This document shows positions 18,236 through 26,808 of a stretch of DNA of 64,000 nucleotides, one piece after another. The notes under the pieces were generated by a model. That model searched no databases. It worked only from the letters and a program-made list of their open reading frames with translations, and was not told where the DNA came from. The number at the start of each line of letters is the position of its first letter. Position 1 is the first letter of the stretch. The DNA comes from Lentisphaerota bacterium (lineage in GTDB: Bacteria > Verrucomicrobiota > Lentisphaeria > Oligosphaerales > JABHEG01). The stretch covers positions 1-64,000 of the forward strand of contig JABHEG010000311.1 of assembly GCA_018676675.1 (NCBI GenBank), written 5' to 3'. The translations under genes were made by a program, and so were the position numbers.

Positions 18236-19564
18236 GGCCTAGTGGTGCCCGGCGGGAATTTGGGCCCATGCGTTGCCAGATCTTGGATGGTCAGTTGTTC
18301 CTGTGGTTCGCGTGCGTACTGAAGTACGTGCGGGGAGCGCCGGGACGGCTGGGCGCCAAGAGCTGGTAACCCGAAGGGCGGGTTGCTTCGAGGACTGGGT
18401 CCACACAACCGACAGCGCACCGTTTCCGGGCAAGGAGGAAGCTCCGGTACCGTGGACCGGGTGGGTGTCTTCGATGCAACGGATGCCGCTCGGGCCTTGA
18501 GGAGCTTCCCAGTGTATGTCCAGGTGAATGCCCGAGCCATCGTCTCGTTGAAGTAGTCCACGAAACGCAGGATGCGCTCCCGCAGTTCGTCGATGGACGC
18601 GAAGCTGGCATGACGCAACGCCTTGCGGGCAAGGATCCCGAACTAGATCTCGATCTGGTTGAGCCATGAACAGTGCTTGGGGGTGTAGGCAAAGCGCATC
18701 CGATGGCTCTTCTCGGTGCGTCTCGGTAGAGCGCGCAAATGTCGGCCACTTCCGCCCTGAAGGCCTCCTCGTCTTCGATCGTCGGGTTTTCCCAATACTT
18801 GATTCGGTGCGGCTTTAGATCGGCCTCGTCCAGAATGCGGCCGACCGTGCGTGGCGACATCCCCGACACACTCCCCTCACGTTCGGCAACCAAGCCCAGT
18901 TCACGGTTGCTCCACTCTTGGATGGGGAGGTCGAACTCATCCGGTTTGCGCACCGCAAGAGCAATGATCGCACACTGTTGCTCAGCGCTGTAAGCGGGTG
19001 GGCCTCCAGGGCGAGAAGCGTCGGCAACGGTGCTCAGCAGCAACCGTCGGAAGTCCCCGCCAGACAGGGGAGAACTTGCTTGCGCCAGGTGCTCAACCAA
19101 GACCAAAGCCCGTCGATGCCAGCGGCGTACGGTGCGCCTGGTGTGCCCCAGCAGGGAGGCGGTACTGGCCAGGCTCCGGGAGCAAAACTGGTACCCCAAT
19201 CCCGAGACGACGGCGTTCGCGCACAGTGATTGTTTGGCGGCGAAGCAAGCCACACAAGGCCACGATCACCTCAGGTGGCAAGTCCAAGGGAGGGAGGGAC
19301 ACTCAGGCCGCGCTGATCGGACATCGCGCTTCCCTTTCCTCGTTGTCTGTCGGTATCCACGTCTCTCACAGACAACAGGCAGGAAAACCGTGGTTCAGAG
19401 CATACGTCAGGAATCCGGGCAACCCTTCGGGCGGGCGCCTGGCTGCGATCATCCGGCGGGGCGATCGACACCGATATCCATATCGCCTCACGATCGCCCC
19501 GCCAGATGCTCATCAACCATCCACCCGCGCATGGGCCCAAATTCCCGCCGGGCACCACTAGGCC
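18236..19564. mobile_element. inactive IS630-type element with 37-bp inverted repeats
   Basis: The left end 18236-18272 (GGCCTAGTGGTGCCCGGCGG...) is the perfect reverse complement of 19528-19564. Inside the ends lies a broken IS630-family transposase on the minus strand. A TA is found within each end (18240 and 19559), as expected for the TA-targeting IS630/Tc1 group, so the true tips may be those TAs and the outer GGCC fortuitous. About 125 bases inside the right end and 130 inside the left end recur in the 343-bp element at 50106-50448, so the two belong to one family. Confidence 0.8.
18483..19253 (-). pseudogene. IS630-family transposase, internally deleted
   Basis: The N-terminal helix-turn-helix part (HTRRTVRRWHRRA) and the second winged-helix segment (TVGRILDEADLKPHRIKYWENP) are intact, up to ADICALYRDA. 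The sequence then jumps, in a different frame, to RMRFAYTPKHCSWLNQIEI and RERILRFVDYFNETMARAFTW, which are the last catalytic Glu region and C-terminus of IS630 transposases. The core with the first two Asp residues of the DDE triad is missing, and a TAG follows QIEI. The enzyme must be inactive, and any movement of the related short element needs a transposase from elsewhere. Confidence 0.8.
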
Positions 19565-19782
19565 GGGAAAGGGGGCTCCGAGTGGGCGATCTACTCTGTG
19601 TCGGCGAGAATGGCCAGCATCTTCCTCATCCGAGACGCCTTGACCGGTCTCATCAGCTTGGCCCTCCCGTCCGCCTCCACAGCCTGGGTGACACGTGTCA
19701 GGTTCTGTGTCCTGAAGACTTGACTGTCGCATGTTTGCAGGCGAACTTCAAGAAAGTGACACGAAGCGTTTAGGATTTGAAT
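19565..19782. other. regulatory gap upstream of the LacI-type gene
   Basis: This 218-base stretch lies between the IS630 remnant and the regulator. It holds a 12-bp perfect palindrome (19689-19700), a possible -35 box TTGACT at 19720-19725 without a convincing -10 box at the right distance, and a TGACACG half-site at 19757-19763. I see no supported gene in it. Confidence 0.4.
19689..19700. promoter_or_regulatory. candidate LacI-family operator
   Basis: TGACACGTGTCA is a perfect 12-bp palindrome with a central CpG, the usual form of LacI-family operators. It lies 82 bases before the regulator's ATG. A second TGACACG half-site is at 19757-19763. Autoregulation of the regulator-agarase operon is inferred from position only. 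Confidence 0.45.
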
Positions 19783-20802
19783 ATGACGCAAGCAGGTCCC
19801 ATTACCCGTCGGCGGGTCGCCGAGCTGGCCGCGGTCAGCGAGGGCACGGTTTCGAAGGTGTTCAACCGTCCCGAGTCGGTGCGCGCACACACCCGAGAGC
19901 GCGTGCTGCGGATGGCTGACAAGTACGGCTATCGACCAAACAAGGCGGCGTCGGCCCTGCGCCGGAACGGCAGCGGCACGATTCTCCTGCTTGCCTACGC
20001 GCCGATGTATCAGGGCATGGCACGGGTTTACGGGGTGTTTTACGCGGACGCCGTAGCCGCGGTTGTGGACGCGATCAATCCCTCGCCGTACACGCTGGTG
20101 ATGAAGCGTTTTTCGGACCGGCGCGAGCTGGCGCGCGAGCTGGACGCCGCTGACAGTGACGGGATCGTGCTCTTTGACCTGGCTATGCGCCCCCCGGTCA
20201 TGGAACTGGTAACCGCCAGTAGCAAGCCGGTTGTCTGCTGTGCGCAGCACTGCCCGGATCCGACGCTCAACCGGGTTGTGGTCGACGAGCACGGCGTCGG
20301 GTGGCTGGCGGGCAAGCGCTTACTTGAAGCCGGTCTGGCGCGGCCGCTGGTTCTGACCCGAACGATGAGCAGCGCGGTGCACCAGGCGCGCTACATCGGC
20401 TTCGGTGATGCCCTCGGCGAAGCATCGGTGCCTCAGGTGATCTGCGCTGACGCCGCGCACGCCTATACGGCCATCCAGGAACACATCCCCGCTCTGCAGG
20501 CCGGCGAAGTAGACAGCGTTTTTGCGCCTGACCTAATGCTCTACGCGGCCTTTCCTGCCCTGCTCGCCGCCGGCTTGCAGGTCCCCCGGGACGTTGCCGC
20601 TATCGGCTGCGACAACCTTGAGCTGCCGTTGCCGAACCAACTGCGTCTGGAGTCGGTTGACCTGCGCATGGGCGAGGTCTTCCGGCGCGGAGCGGAGGGC
20701 TTGCTCGAGCTGCTCGCGGGCAGTCGCGAGCGCCTGGATGAGCGCATTGCACCATGCCTGGTTCCCGGGAACACAGTCAGCCCCGAACAGGGGGACACAT
20801 GA
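19783..20802 (+). CDS. LacI-family transcriptional regulator
   Basis: A 339-aa regulator. AGGA at 19772-19775 supports the ATG at 19783 over the TTG six bases earlier. The N-terminal helix-turn-helix reads TRRRVAELAAVSEGTVSKVFN, followed by the hinge segment YRPNKAASALRRNGSG. The rest is a periplasmic-binding-protein-like sensor, with the family-typical end VPRDVAAIGCDNLELPLPNQLRLESVD. The ligand is probably a sugar released from the target glycan. Its stop overlaps the GH50-like gene (ATGA), so regulator and enzyme are one transcript. A palindrome upstream is a candidate autoregulatory site. Confidence 0.92.
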   Translation: MTQAGPITRRRVAELAAVSEGTVSKVFNRPESVRAHTRERVLRMADKYGYRPNKAASALRRNGSGTILLLAYAPMYQGMARVYGVFYADAVAAVVDAINPSPYTLVMKRFSDRRELARELDAADSDGIVLFDLAMRPPVMELVTASSKPVVCCAQHCPDPTLNRVVVDEHGVGWLAGKRLLEAGLARPLVLTRTMSSAVHQARYIGFGDALGEASVPQVICADAAHAYTAIQEHIPALQAGEVDSVFAPDLMLYAAFPALLAAGLQVPRDVAAIGCDNLELPLPNQLRLESVDLRMGEVFRRGAEGLLELLAGSRERLDERIAPCLVPGNTVSPEQGDT

Positions 20803-22715
20803 GCCCTACCGCATCCGTTCCAGCGTGTTGGCACAGGCACCGGCGCCGGTTGGCCACGGCCGTGGCCGCGACGGCGTGCCTGACGGTGTCCTGCCAGGTA
20901 ACCGACGAACCGACTGCCAAAGGAGAAGACATGACGCCAGCCAGTCCCCCTGTCCCGGCACTAGCCGGGCTTTGCGGCGTTGACCCGGCCGAGCGGCTCT
21001 TGGTCGATTTCGGGGCCACGCCGGTACCGGTCACGCCTCTCGGCGCGGAGGCAGCGGTCGTTGACGGTGCGCTGGCGGTGACCTTCCCGGCCGCCGGCGC
21101 GGGGGCCTCCCTGACTCCCGGCGACGGCGTTTGGGACGTGAGCGCGCACGTGGCGGTTGCCGTGGCGCTTGAGAATTCGGGTCCGGGTCCGGTGACTCTG
21201 ACCGGGACCCTGAACAACCGGTGGATGACCAACGGCTTTCTGCACTTGCCCGCGGGTCAGTCCGGGACCATGCTGATTCTGCTGCCGCGCAAGAAAGACG
21301 ACCTGACCGACCGCCGGAAGGACCAGTTCACCGGGATGAACGGGGTTCCCGGCGGTCACATCGCTCACTGGGCCGGCCCGGACGCGCGCCGGATCCGCTC
21401 CCTGGTCTTGCGCGACCTCGATGGCGTGTCCGTCGGCGCGACGGTTCGGGTCACAACCATCCACGCGCGCGGTCGCTACGGCTCGCTCGCCGCGGAAACG
21501 GAAGCGACGTTCTTCCCGTTCGTCGACCAATTCGGGCAATTCAAACACCGCGATTGGCCGGGTAAGACCCGCACGCCGGAAGACCTGACGGCGGCGCGCG
21601 CCCGGGAAGCGGCGGACCTCGCTGCGCACCCGGGGCCGGCGAAACGGAGCCGATACGGCGGCTGGCTCGAGGGCCCAAAACTGGACGCCACCGGGCATTT
21701 CCGGACGCAGAAACTCAACGGCAAGTGGTGGCTGGTCGATCCCGAGGGCTACCTGTTCTGGTCACACGGGATCACAGGGGTCCACACTCGCGGAGGAACC
21801 ACGAAAGCCACTGGTCGGGAGCACTGTTTCGAGGCCATTCCGGAAGCGTTTCTCGACAAGAAGGGCCTGAGCTTGGGGACGGCAAACCTGCACGCCAAGT
21901 ACGGCGCCGATTGGTCCGCACAGACCGCGGACGTCGCGCACCGGCGCCTGCGCAGCTGGGGTATGAACACGATCGCCAACTGGTCGGACATGGCGGTCTG
22001 CCGCCAAGGGCGCACGCCCTACGTAGTCGCCGTCCATTACGGCTGGGGGGAAGACGCAGAGAGCGCCTGGAAAGACCCGGCGATCTTGCGCCGGGTGCTC
22101 AAGCGGCGCCTGCAGTCCGAGCGCGGCACCACCGGCGAGGATCCGTGGTGCATCGGGTATTTCGTCGACAACGAGCTTCGCTGGAACGAGGTCATGCCCC
22201 CGAACGAGTACTTCAGAATCGTCCGGGAGGCGGTCAAAGACGCGGCTCCGAACAAGCTGTATCTGGGTAGTCGTCTGCACGGGCAGATGCAGCCGTTTGG
22301 CGGCCCGCGCCACGCGGCCGCGGCCGCGGCTAAGCACTGCGACGTGCTCGGGATCAACCGCTACCGCTTCTCGCCCGCCGATTTGAGGGCAATCAAGGGG
22401 GCGGACGTCCCGATTATTATCGGCGAGTTCCATTTTGGCGCCCTGGACCGGGGCATGCTGCACACCGGCCTGCGCGCCGTGCCGAACCAGGAGCAACGCG
22501 CGCATGCCTACACACACTTCCTGACCCAGGCCCTCAAACACCCGAACATCGTCGGCACGCACTGGTTCCAGTACCGCGAGCAGGCAGTAACCGGTCGTGC
22601 CGATGGCGAGAACTACCAGATCGGCTTCGTCGATATCTGCGACACGCCGTACCCCGAGACGATCCAAGCCGCCCGGGCGATCGGGCGGAGGATGTATGAG
22701 CTTCGCTACGAGTAG
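20799..22715 (+). CDS. GH50-like agarase-type lipoprotein
   Basis: A 638-aa protein. ATG at 20799 overlaps the regulator's TGA and follows GGGGGA. The N-terminus ends in LTVSC, a lipoprotein box, so it is probably surface-anchored. Residues about 60-240 are a beta-sandwich. The catalytic part begins KWWLVDPEGYLFWSHGITGV, a phrase typical of GH50 beta-agarases and relatives. The likely acid/base is the Glu of GYFVDNELRW and the nucleophile the Glu of IIIGEFHFGALDRG. GH50 enzymes are exo-acting on agarose-type galactans. Other GH-A clan specificities cannot be excluded. Coupling to a LacI regulator suggests sugar-induced expression. Confidence 0.75.
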   Translation: MSPTASVPACWHRHRRRLATAVAATACLTVSCQVTDEPTAKGEDMTPASPPVPALAGLCGVDPAERLLVDFGATPVPVTPLGAEAAVVDGALAVTFPAAGAGASLTPGDGVWDVSAHVAVAVALENSGPGPVTLTGTLNNRWMTNGFLHLPAGQSGTMLILLPRKKDDLTDRRKDQFTGMNGVPGGHIAHWAGPDARRIRSLVLRDLDGVSVGATVRVTTIHARGRYGSLAAETEATFFPFVDQFGQFKHRDWPGKTRTPEDLTAARAREAADLAAHPGPAKRSRYGGWLEGPKLDATGHFRTQKLNGKWWLVDPEGYLFWSHGITGVHTRGGTTKATGREHCFEAIPEAFLDKKGLSLGTANLHAKYGADWSAQTADVAHRRLRSWGMNTIANWSDMAVCRQGRTPYVVAVHYGWGEDAESAWKDPAILRRVLKRRLQSERGTTGEDPWCIGYFVDNELRWNEVMPPNEYFRIVREAVKDAAPNKLYLGSRLHGQMQPFGGPRHAAAAAAKHCDVLGINRYRFSPADLRAIKGADVPIIIGEFHFGALDRGMLHTGLRAVPNQEQRAHAYTHFLTQALKHPNIVGTHWFQYREQAVTGRADGENYQIGFVDICDTPYPETIQAARAIGRRMYELRYE

Positions 22716-22729
22716 CGAGGATCGAGGAG

Positions 22730-22862
22730 TAGCCCCAACGGGGCGGAGTATACCAGCCTAGGGCATGCGCCCTGGGGGATGCCCCGGCGCATGTGCCAAC
22801 CCCTGAAAGGGCGTGACATACCAGATACGTGCCTCGGGGCGCGTGGACCGAGAAACGTGAGG
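22730..22862. repeat. GC-rich intergenic repeat with several small hairpins
   Basis: Between the GH50-like gene and the next sulfatase lies a string of short dyads: CCCCAACGGGG, CCTAGGGC-ATGC-GCCCTGGG (22757-22776), and a CCCTGAAAGGG-like unit. Arrays of this kind are common between genes in PVC-group bacteria. The last bases run into the long N-terminus of the next gene. I see no gene in it. Confidence 0.5.
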
Positions 22863-22866
22863 TACT

Positions 22867-24390
22867 ATGCACAGCAGCGTTCCCCCATTGGCCGTGAGTT
22901 GCCAGACCCCAGACCGTGCGACCGTGCGACGGCGCCCTTTCCACCGCTCCCCCCGAAAACGCCGCCGACACGGCCTGTTCGTGGGGGTACTCGTGTTTCT
23001 CAGCGCCGGCTTTCTGCTGGCCGCCGAGCGCCCGAACCTGGTGGTGATCATGACCGACGACATGGGCTATGCCGACGTCGGGTTCAACGGATGCAAGGAC
23101 ATCCCGACACCTAATATCGACCGTATAGCGAAAAGCGGCGTGCGCTGTACCAGCGGGTACGTGGGCTATTCCGTCTGCGGCCCCAGCCGGGCCGCGTTCA
23201 TGACGGGTCGTTACGGGCAGCGTTTCGGGTTCGAGCGCAATCCGCAGTACCGAACGCAGGACCCCAACATGGGATTGCCCAAAGAGGAACGCACGATTGG
23301 CGAGGCGCTCAAGCCTGTGGGTTACGTATCGGGCGTGGTCGGCAAATGGCATCTCGGCGCACATAAGAGCAACCATCCCCTCAATCGCGGCTTCGACACT
23401 TTCTACGGCCATCTTGGCGGCGGCCATCAGTACTTCCCCGATCTACTGACTCTCAAAGACAGCTATGCCGCCAAGAATGAGAGCGAAAGCTATTGCACCT
23501 GGATACTGAAGAATCACACGGCGGTGCCGCCACGAAAGTATCTGACCGAGGAGTTCTCCGAGGCTGCTGTGGAGTTCGTTACAGCCAACCAGAAGAAGCC
23601 GTTCTTCCTGTTTCTGTCCTACAATGCCCCGCACGGGCCGTTGCACGCTACTGAGAAGTACCTCAAGCGTTTCCCGCAATTGAGCGGCAAACGCAAAACG
23701 TATGCAGCCATGGTCAGTTGTGTTGACGACGGTGTCGGAGAACTTCTCAACAAGCTGGATGAGCTAAAGCTGACAGAGAACACCATAGTCTTTTTCCTTT
23801 CGGACAACGGCGGGCCCGAGAAGAAGAACGGCTCGGATAACGGTGCGTTGCGCGGCGGCAAGGGTTCGGCGTATGACGGCGGCTTCCGCGTCCCGTTCGC
23901 CGTACAGTGGAAGGGAGTAATTCCCGCTGGAAGGGACTTCGACAAGCCCGTCAGTTCGTTGGACATCATGGGCACCATCGCCGACCTGGCCGGCGTCAAA
24001 GCCGACCCCGTGCGTCCGCTCGACGGCGTCAATCTGATCCCATACTTGACCGGGGAGAATGACGGCACGCCGCACAAAGCGATTTACCTACGTAAGTTCG
24101 ACGGTGGCGTGCACACCGTCCGTAGTGGCAACTACAAAATGCATCGGTACAGAAAGAGAAACAGCGTCGTGCTTTACGACCTCGACAAGGACATTGGCGA
24201 GGCTAGGAACATTGCCTCGCAGCATCCCGAGACCGTCCAGACGCTGGAGGCGTTGCGGGTCAAATGGGATTCTGAGCTGGTCGAGCCCCGCTTCCTCGGA
24301 CTTATCCATACGCCGGAGTGGCAGGCTAAGATCAAGCGGAAGAAAGAAGCGGAGAAGCGGCAGAAGAAAAGGGACAAAGAGACAAGATGA
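22867..24390 (+). CDS. exported sulfatase
   Basis: A 507-aa sulfatase. Translation from the ATG at 22867 gives an unusually long arginine-rich leader before a signal-peptide core (LFVGVLVFLSAGFLLAA), so the real start may be an internal GTG near 22981; the upstream part overlaps repeat DNA. The catalytic start is NLVVIMTDDMGYADVG. The formylglycine motif is CGPSR (Cys104 in the long form). GKWHLGAH and LSDNGGPEKK follow. The tail is strongly charged (KIKRKKEAEKRQKKRDKETR). It is the first of a series of plus-strand genes with very short gaps. Confidence 0.9.
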   Translation: MHSSVPPLAVSCQTPDRATVRRRPFHRSPRKRRRHGLFVGVLVFLSAGFLLAAERPNLVVIMTDDMGYADVGFNGCKDIPTPNIDRIAKSGVRCTSGYVGYSVCGPSRAAFMTGRYGQRFGFERNPQYRTQDPNMGLPKEERTIGEALKPVGYVSGVVGKWHLGAHKSNHPLNRGFDTFYGHLGGGHQYFPDLLTLKDSYAAKNESESYCTWILKNHTAVPPRKYLTEEFSEAAVEFVTANQKKPFFLFLSYNAPHGPLHATEKYLKRFPQLSGKRKTYAAMVSCVDDGVGELLNKLDELKLTENTIVFFLSDNGGPEKKNGSDNGALRGGKGSAYDGGFRVPFAVQWKGVIPAGRDFDKPVSSLDIMGTIADLAGVKADPVRPLDGVNLIPYLTGENDGTPHKAIYLRKFDGGVHTVRSGNYKMHRYRKRNSVVLYDLDKDIGEARNIASQHPETVQTLEALRVKWDSELVEPRFLGLIHTPEWQAKIKRKKEAEKRQKKRDKETR

Positions 24391-24393
24391 ATA

Positions 24394-24880
24394 TTGCTAA
24401 AAGCAATATCCCGGTGGACCCCGTTCTGTATCATTCTGGTTATGCAGACGCTCTGCATGACCAGCTGGGCTCAAGACAAGCCCAACGTCCTGTTCATCAT
24501 GTGTGACGATCTCAACGACTATGTCACGGGTTTCGGTGGCCACCCACAGGCCAAGACCCCTGCGGTGGAGAAACTGGCCAAGTCTGGCACGCTGTTCTCC
24601 CGGGCGTACTGCAACTTCCCCGCATGCGCTCCAAGCCGTAACGGCATGCTCCACGGGCTCTATCCGCACAGTGCCAGTTCCGCGTGGAAGTCGTGGAAGC
24701 AGCTCCCTGCGTTCAAAGGCAACATCTGTTACAACAACGGTCAAGGAAGAGCTGCACGATCACGATGAGGATCCGTACGAGTGGACCAATCTCGCGACCG
24801 ACCCGAAGCATCAGGATGTGCGCAGGCAACACCTCAAATCGTTGAACAAGCTGACCGGATTCAATTTCTCTGTGAAATAG
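24394..24880 (+). pseudogene. iduronate-sulfatase-like gene with a large internal deletion
   Basis: The first 110 codons encode a normal sulfatase start: signal peptide (FCIILVMQTLCMTSWA), NVLFIMCDDLNDYV and formylglycine motif CAPSR. Similarity stops near 24745. From about 24750, one frame over, comes a classic sulfatase end (HDEDPYEWTNLATDPKH) and a stop at 24880. Around 300-350 codons with most of the metal site and substrate pocket are gone, and the two pieces are joined out of frame. NxxDYV after CDD points to the iduronate-2-sulfatase-like subgroup. The gene cannot make an enzyme. It starts with TTG, 3 bases after the preceding sulfatase. Confidence 0.85.
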
Positions 24881-24891
24881 TGGAGTCCACC

Positions 24892-26790
24892 ATGTACAAG
24901 ACTTCCTCTGCGATCGTCATTCTGTTGGCCCTGGTTTTGCAGGCAACCGCTGCCGAGCCCTGGAGGTTCATCCTGCTGGCGGATTGGCACTCGGCTGAGA
25001 AGTACATCCAGACGAATAACAACCCGGATTGGTTTGCCGAGGCCGTAGCCCAGGACGTCGCGAACATCACCACGCTAAAGAAGACGTTCGGCGGCGAACT
25101 GATCCTCATGCCCGGTGACACTCAGGGCGGACATTGGGATACCAGGAAATTCATCAGGAAATTCAAGCCCGGCCTGACTCCCGAGCAGTCGATTCTGCAG
25201 GCCGGGCACCTGTGCTACGCCGGGACGATAAACTCATTCAGGAAAGGCGGTTACGACACGCTGCTGTTGGCGCCGGGCGACCACGAACTCGGCGACAACC
25301 CATGGCCGGCGAAGTCGGCCGTGTCACGTTGCCAACCCCAGTTTCGGCAGGCCATGGCGAAGGAATACAATTTCGAGGCGGACGGCAAGACGTTCAGGTA
25401 CGGCAAGCCAATTGGCAGCGCACCGTCGCGCCCCATGGGTACGCCTTACCAGGACACGTCCTACGCATACCGCCACAAGAACGTCCTCTTCATAACCCTG
25501 GACGTATTCCATCAGGAACATCCGGACAAGACGATCGGCCCGCAGGGGAGTGTCCGCGGCGCTGTGGTCGGCAAGCACTTGGCCTGGCTTGAGAAGCTGC
25601 TGACGGCGGCCCGCAAGGACGCGCGTATCAAGCACATCTTCGTGCAGTCGCACCTGCCGGCCATCCATCCCGTACGCAAGGTCAACAGCAGCGGGATGCT
25701 CATGGACAGGGGAATGAAGAGTGAACTGTGGAAGACCATGCGCAAACACAAGGTCGACATTTACTTCGCCGGCGAAGTGCATGCCAACACGCTGACCAAA
25801 GACCCTGAGTCCAATCTGGTCCAACTTGTCAGTCGCGGCAATTTCTTCAGGAACCTCCAAACCGTTGATGTCACTGACGACCGGGTTGAGATTACCTGCT
25901 ACAACCAGACGGGTAGCAGGCCAGCGGATGGCAGATACGAGAAGACGGGACGCTTCGTTGTCGACAAATCAGGAGGCAAACCGACTTTCACGACCGACGG
26001 TGAGCTCGCCTTTCTCGACCCCAAGGGCAGGCTGTTCCATTTCACCTTCGAAGAGGACCACCCACTGACGGACTGGCCGGTCATGGGCCTTCGCGGCAAG
26101 ACCGAGGATGGCTCGGGCGTTGCGGTCCGAGGACAGAAATGTACGCGTGTGCTGCCGAACAAGGGCGCGTTCGGGCGCCACTACAGCGCGCTCAGCGCCG
26201 GTATCGGACGAGTCGATGGCGTTCACGGCAAGGCGGGCGCGTTCAGCAAAGACAGCCGCATGGCCATCTGGGGAATGGGGCCGCTTTATGGTGAGCACGC
26301 CGTCTCCTATGCCCTCTGGCTGAAGACAACCTCGGACGCCAACCAGGTGCTGATCAATTCCTGCTCCATCTGGGGCAATTCGCTGAAGGGCTTTTTGAAC
26401 CTGCACTTGAACGGGGGCCTGCCCGAGGTGGTGATCTCCAAAGCCCAGCGCCTGCTGGTGGACGCCGCGTCATTGAGCGACGGCAAGTGGCACCACCTCG
26501 CCGCAGTTATGCCACAAGACGGATGCGAGCTTTCTGAAGTCAAGCTCTTTATTGACGGGAAGGCCATGCCAACGAAGCTTGCCGGAAAGGACCAGGCCCT
26601 CCGCTTTAACCAGGCCGTTCGCATGAGTTTCGGGGGCTTCGGCTTCAGCCGTGATGCCGTGACTGCTCTTGGCGCCAAACCCTACGAGGGCGCCCTTGAT
26701 GATCCTTCTATCTGGGCCCGCAGCCTGAGTGCCAAAGAAGTAACAGGGCTGGCGGCAAGAGGACCTACAGAACCCAAGCTGATGAAATAG
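24892..26790 (+). CDS. calcineurin-type metallophosphoesterase with C-terminal LamG domain
   Basis: A 632-aa exported protein; the ATG at 24892 has TGGAG upstream and a signal peptide ending TAAEP. The phosphoesterase motifs appear in order but altered: ADWHSAE for the DxH motif, PGDTQGG for GDxx, APGDHELGDN in place of GNHD, QSHLP, and GEVHANT in place of GHxH. These changes leave most metal ligands but make the exact activity uncertain. From about residue 470 to 625 is a LamG/concanavalin-like domain (HAVSYALWLKTTSDANQ, DGKWHHLAAVM), likely glycan-binding. It sits between two sulfatase genes and may remove a phosphate-type substituent or act on another ester. Confidence 0.75.
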   Translation: MYKTSSAIVILLALVLQATAAEPWRFILLADWHSAEKYIQTNNNPDWFAEAVAQDVANITTLKKTFGGELILMPGDTQGGHWDTRKFIRKFKPGLTPEQSILQAGHLCYAGTINSFRKGGYDTLLLAPGDHELGDNPWPAKSAVSRCQPQFRQAMAKEYNFEADGKTFRYGKPIGSAPSRPMGTPYQDTSYAYRHKNVLFITLDVFHQEHPDKTIGPQGSVRGAVVGKHLAWLEKLLTAARKDARIKHIFVQSHLPAIHPVRKVNSSGMLMDRGMKSELWKTMRKHKVDIYFAGEVHANTLTKDPESNLVQLVSRGNFFRNLQTVDVTDDRVEITCYNQTGSRPADGRYEKTGRFVVDKSGGKPTFTTDGELAFLDPKGRLFHFTFEEDHPLTDWPVMGLRGKTEDGSGVAVRGQKCTRVLPNKGAFGRHYSALSAGIGRVDGVHGKAGAFSKDSRMAIWGMGPLYGEHAVSYALWLKTTSDANQVLINSCSIWGNSLKGFLNLHLNGGLPEVVISKAQRLLVDAASLSDGKWHHLAAVMPQDGCELSEVKLFIDGKAMPTKLAGKDQALRFNQAVRMSFGGFGFSRDAVTALGAKPYEGALDDPSIWARSLSAKEVTGLAARGPTEPKLMK

Positions 26791-26808
26791 CCATTCGGAG
26801 AAACGAAT

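Noticed and set aside
19591-20292. 233-codon minus-strand frame opposite the LacI gene
   Set aside because: It is antisense to well-matched LacI sensor sequence; the part outside the gene is too short to support.
22730-22862. Repeat array as a CRISPR
   Set aside because: The dyads are not evenly spaced identical repeats and there are no spacers or cas genes.
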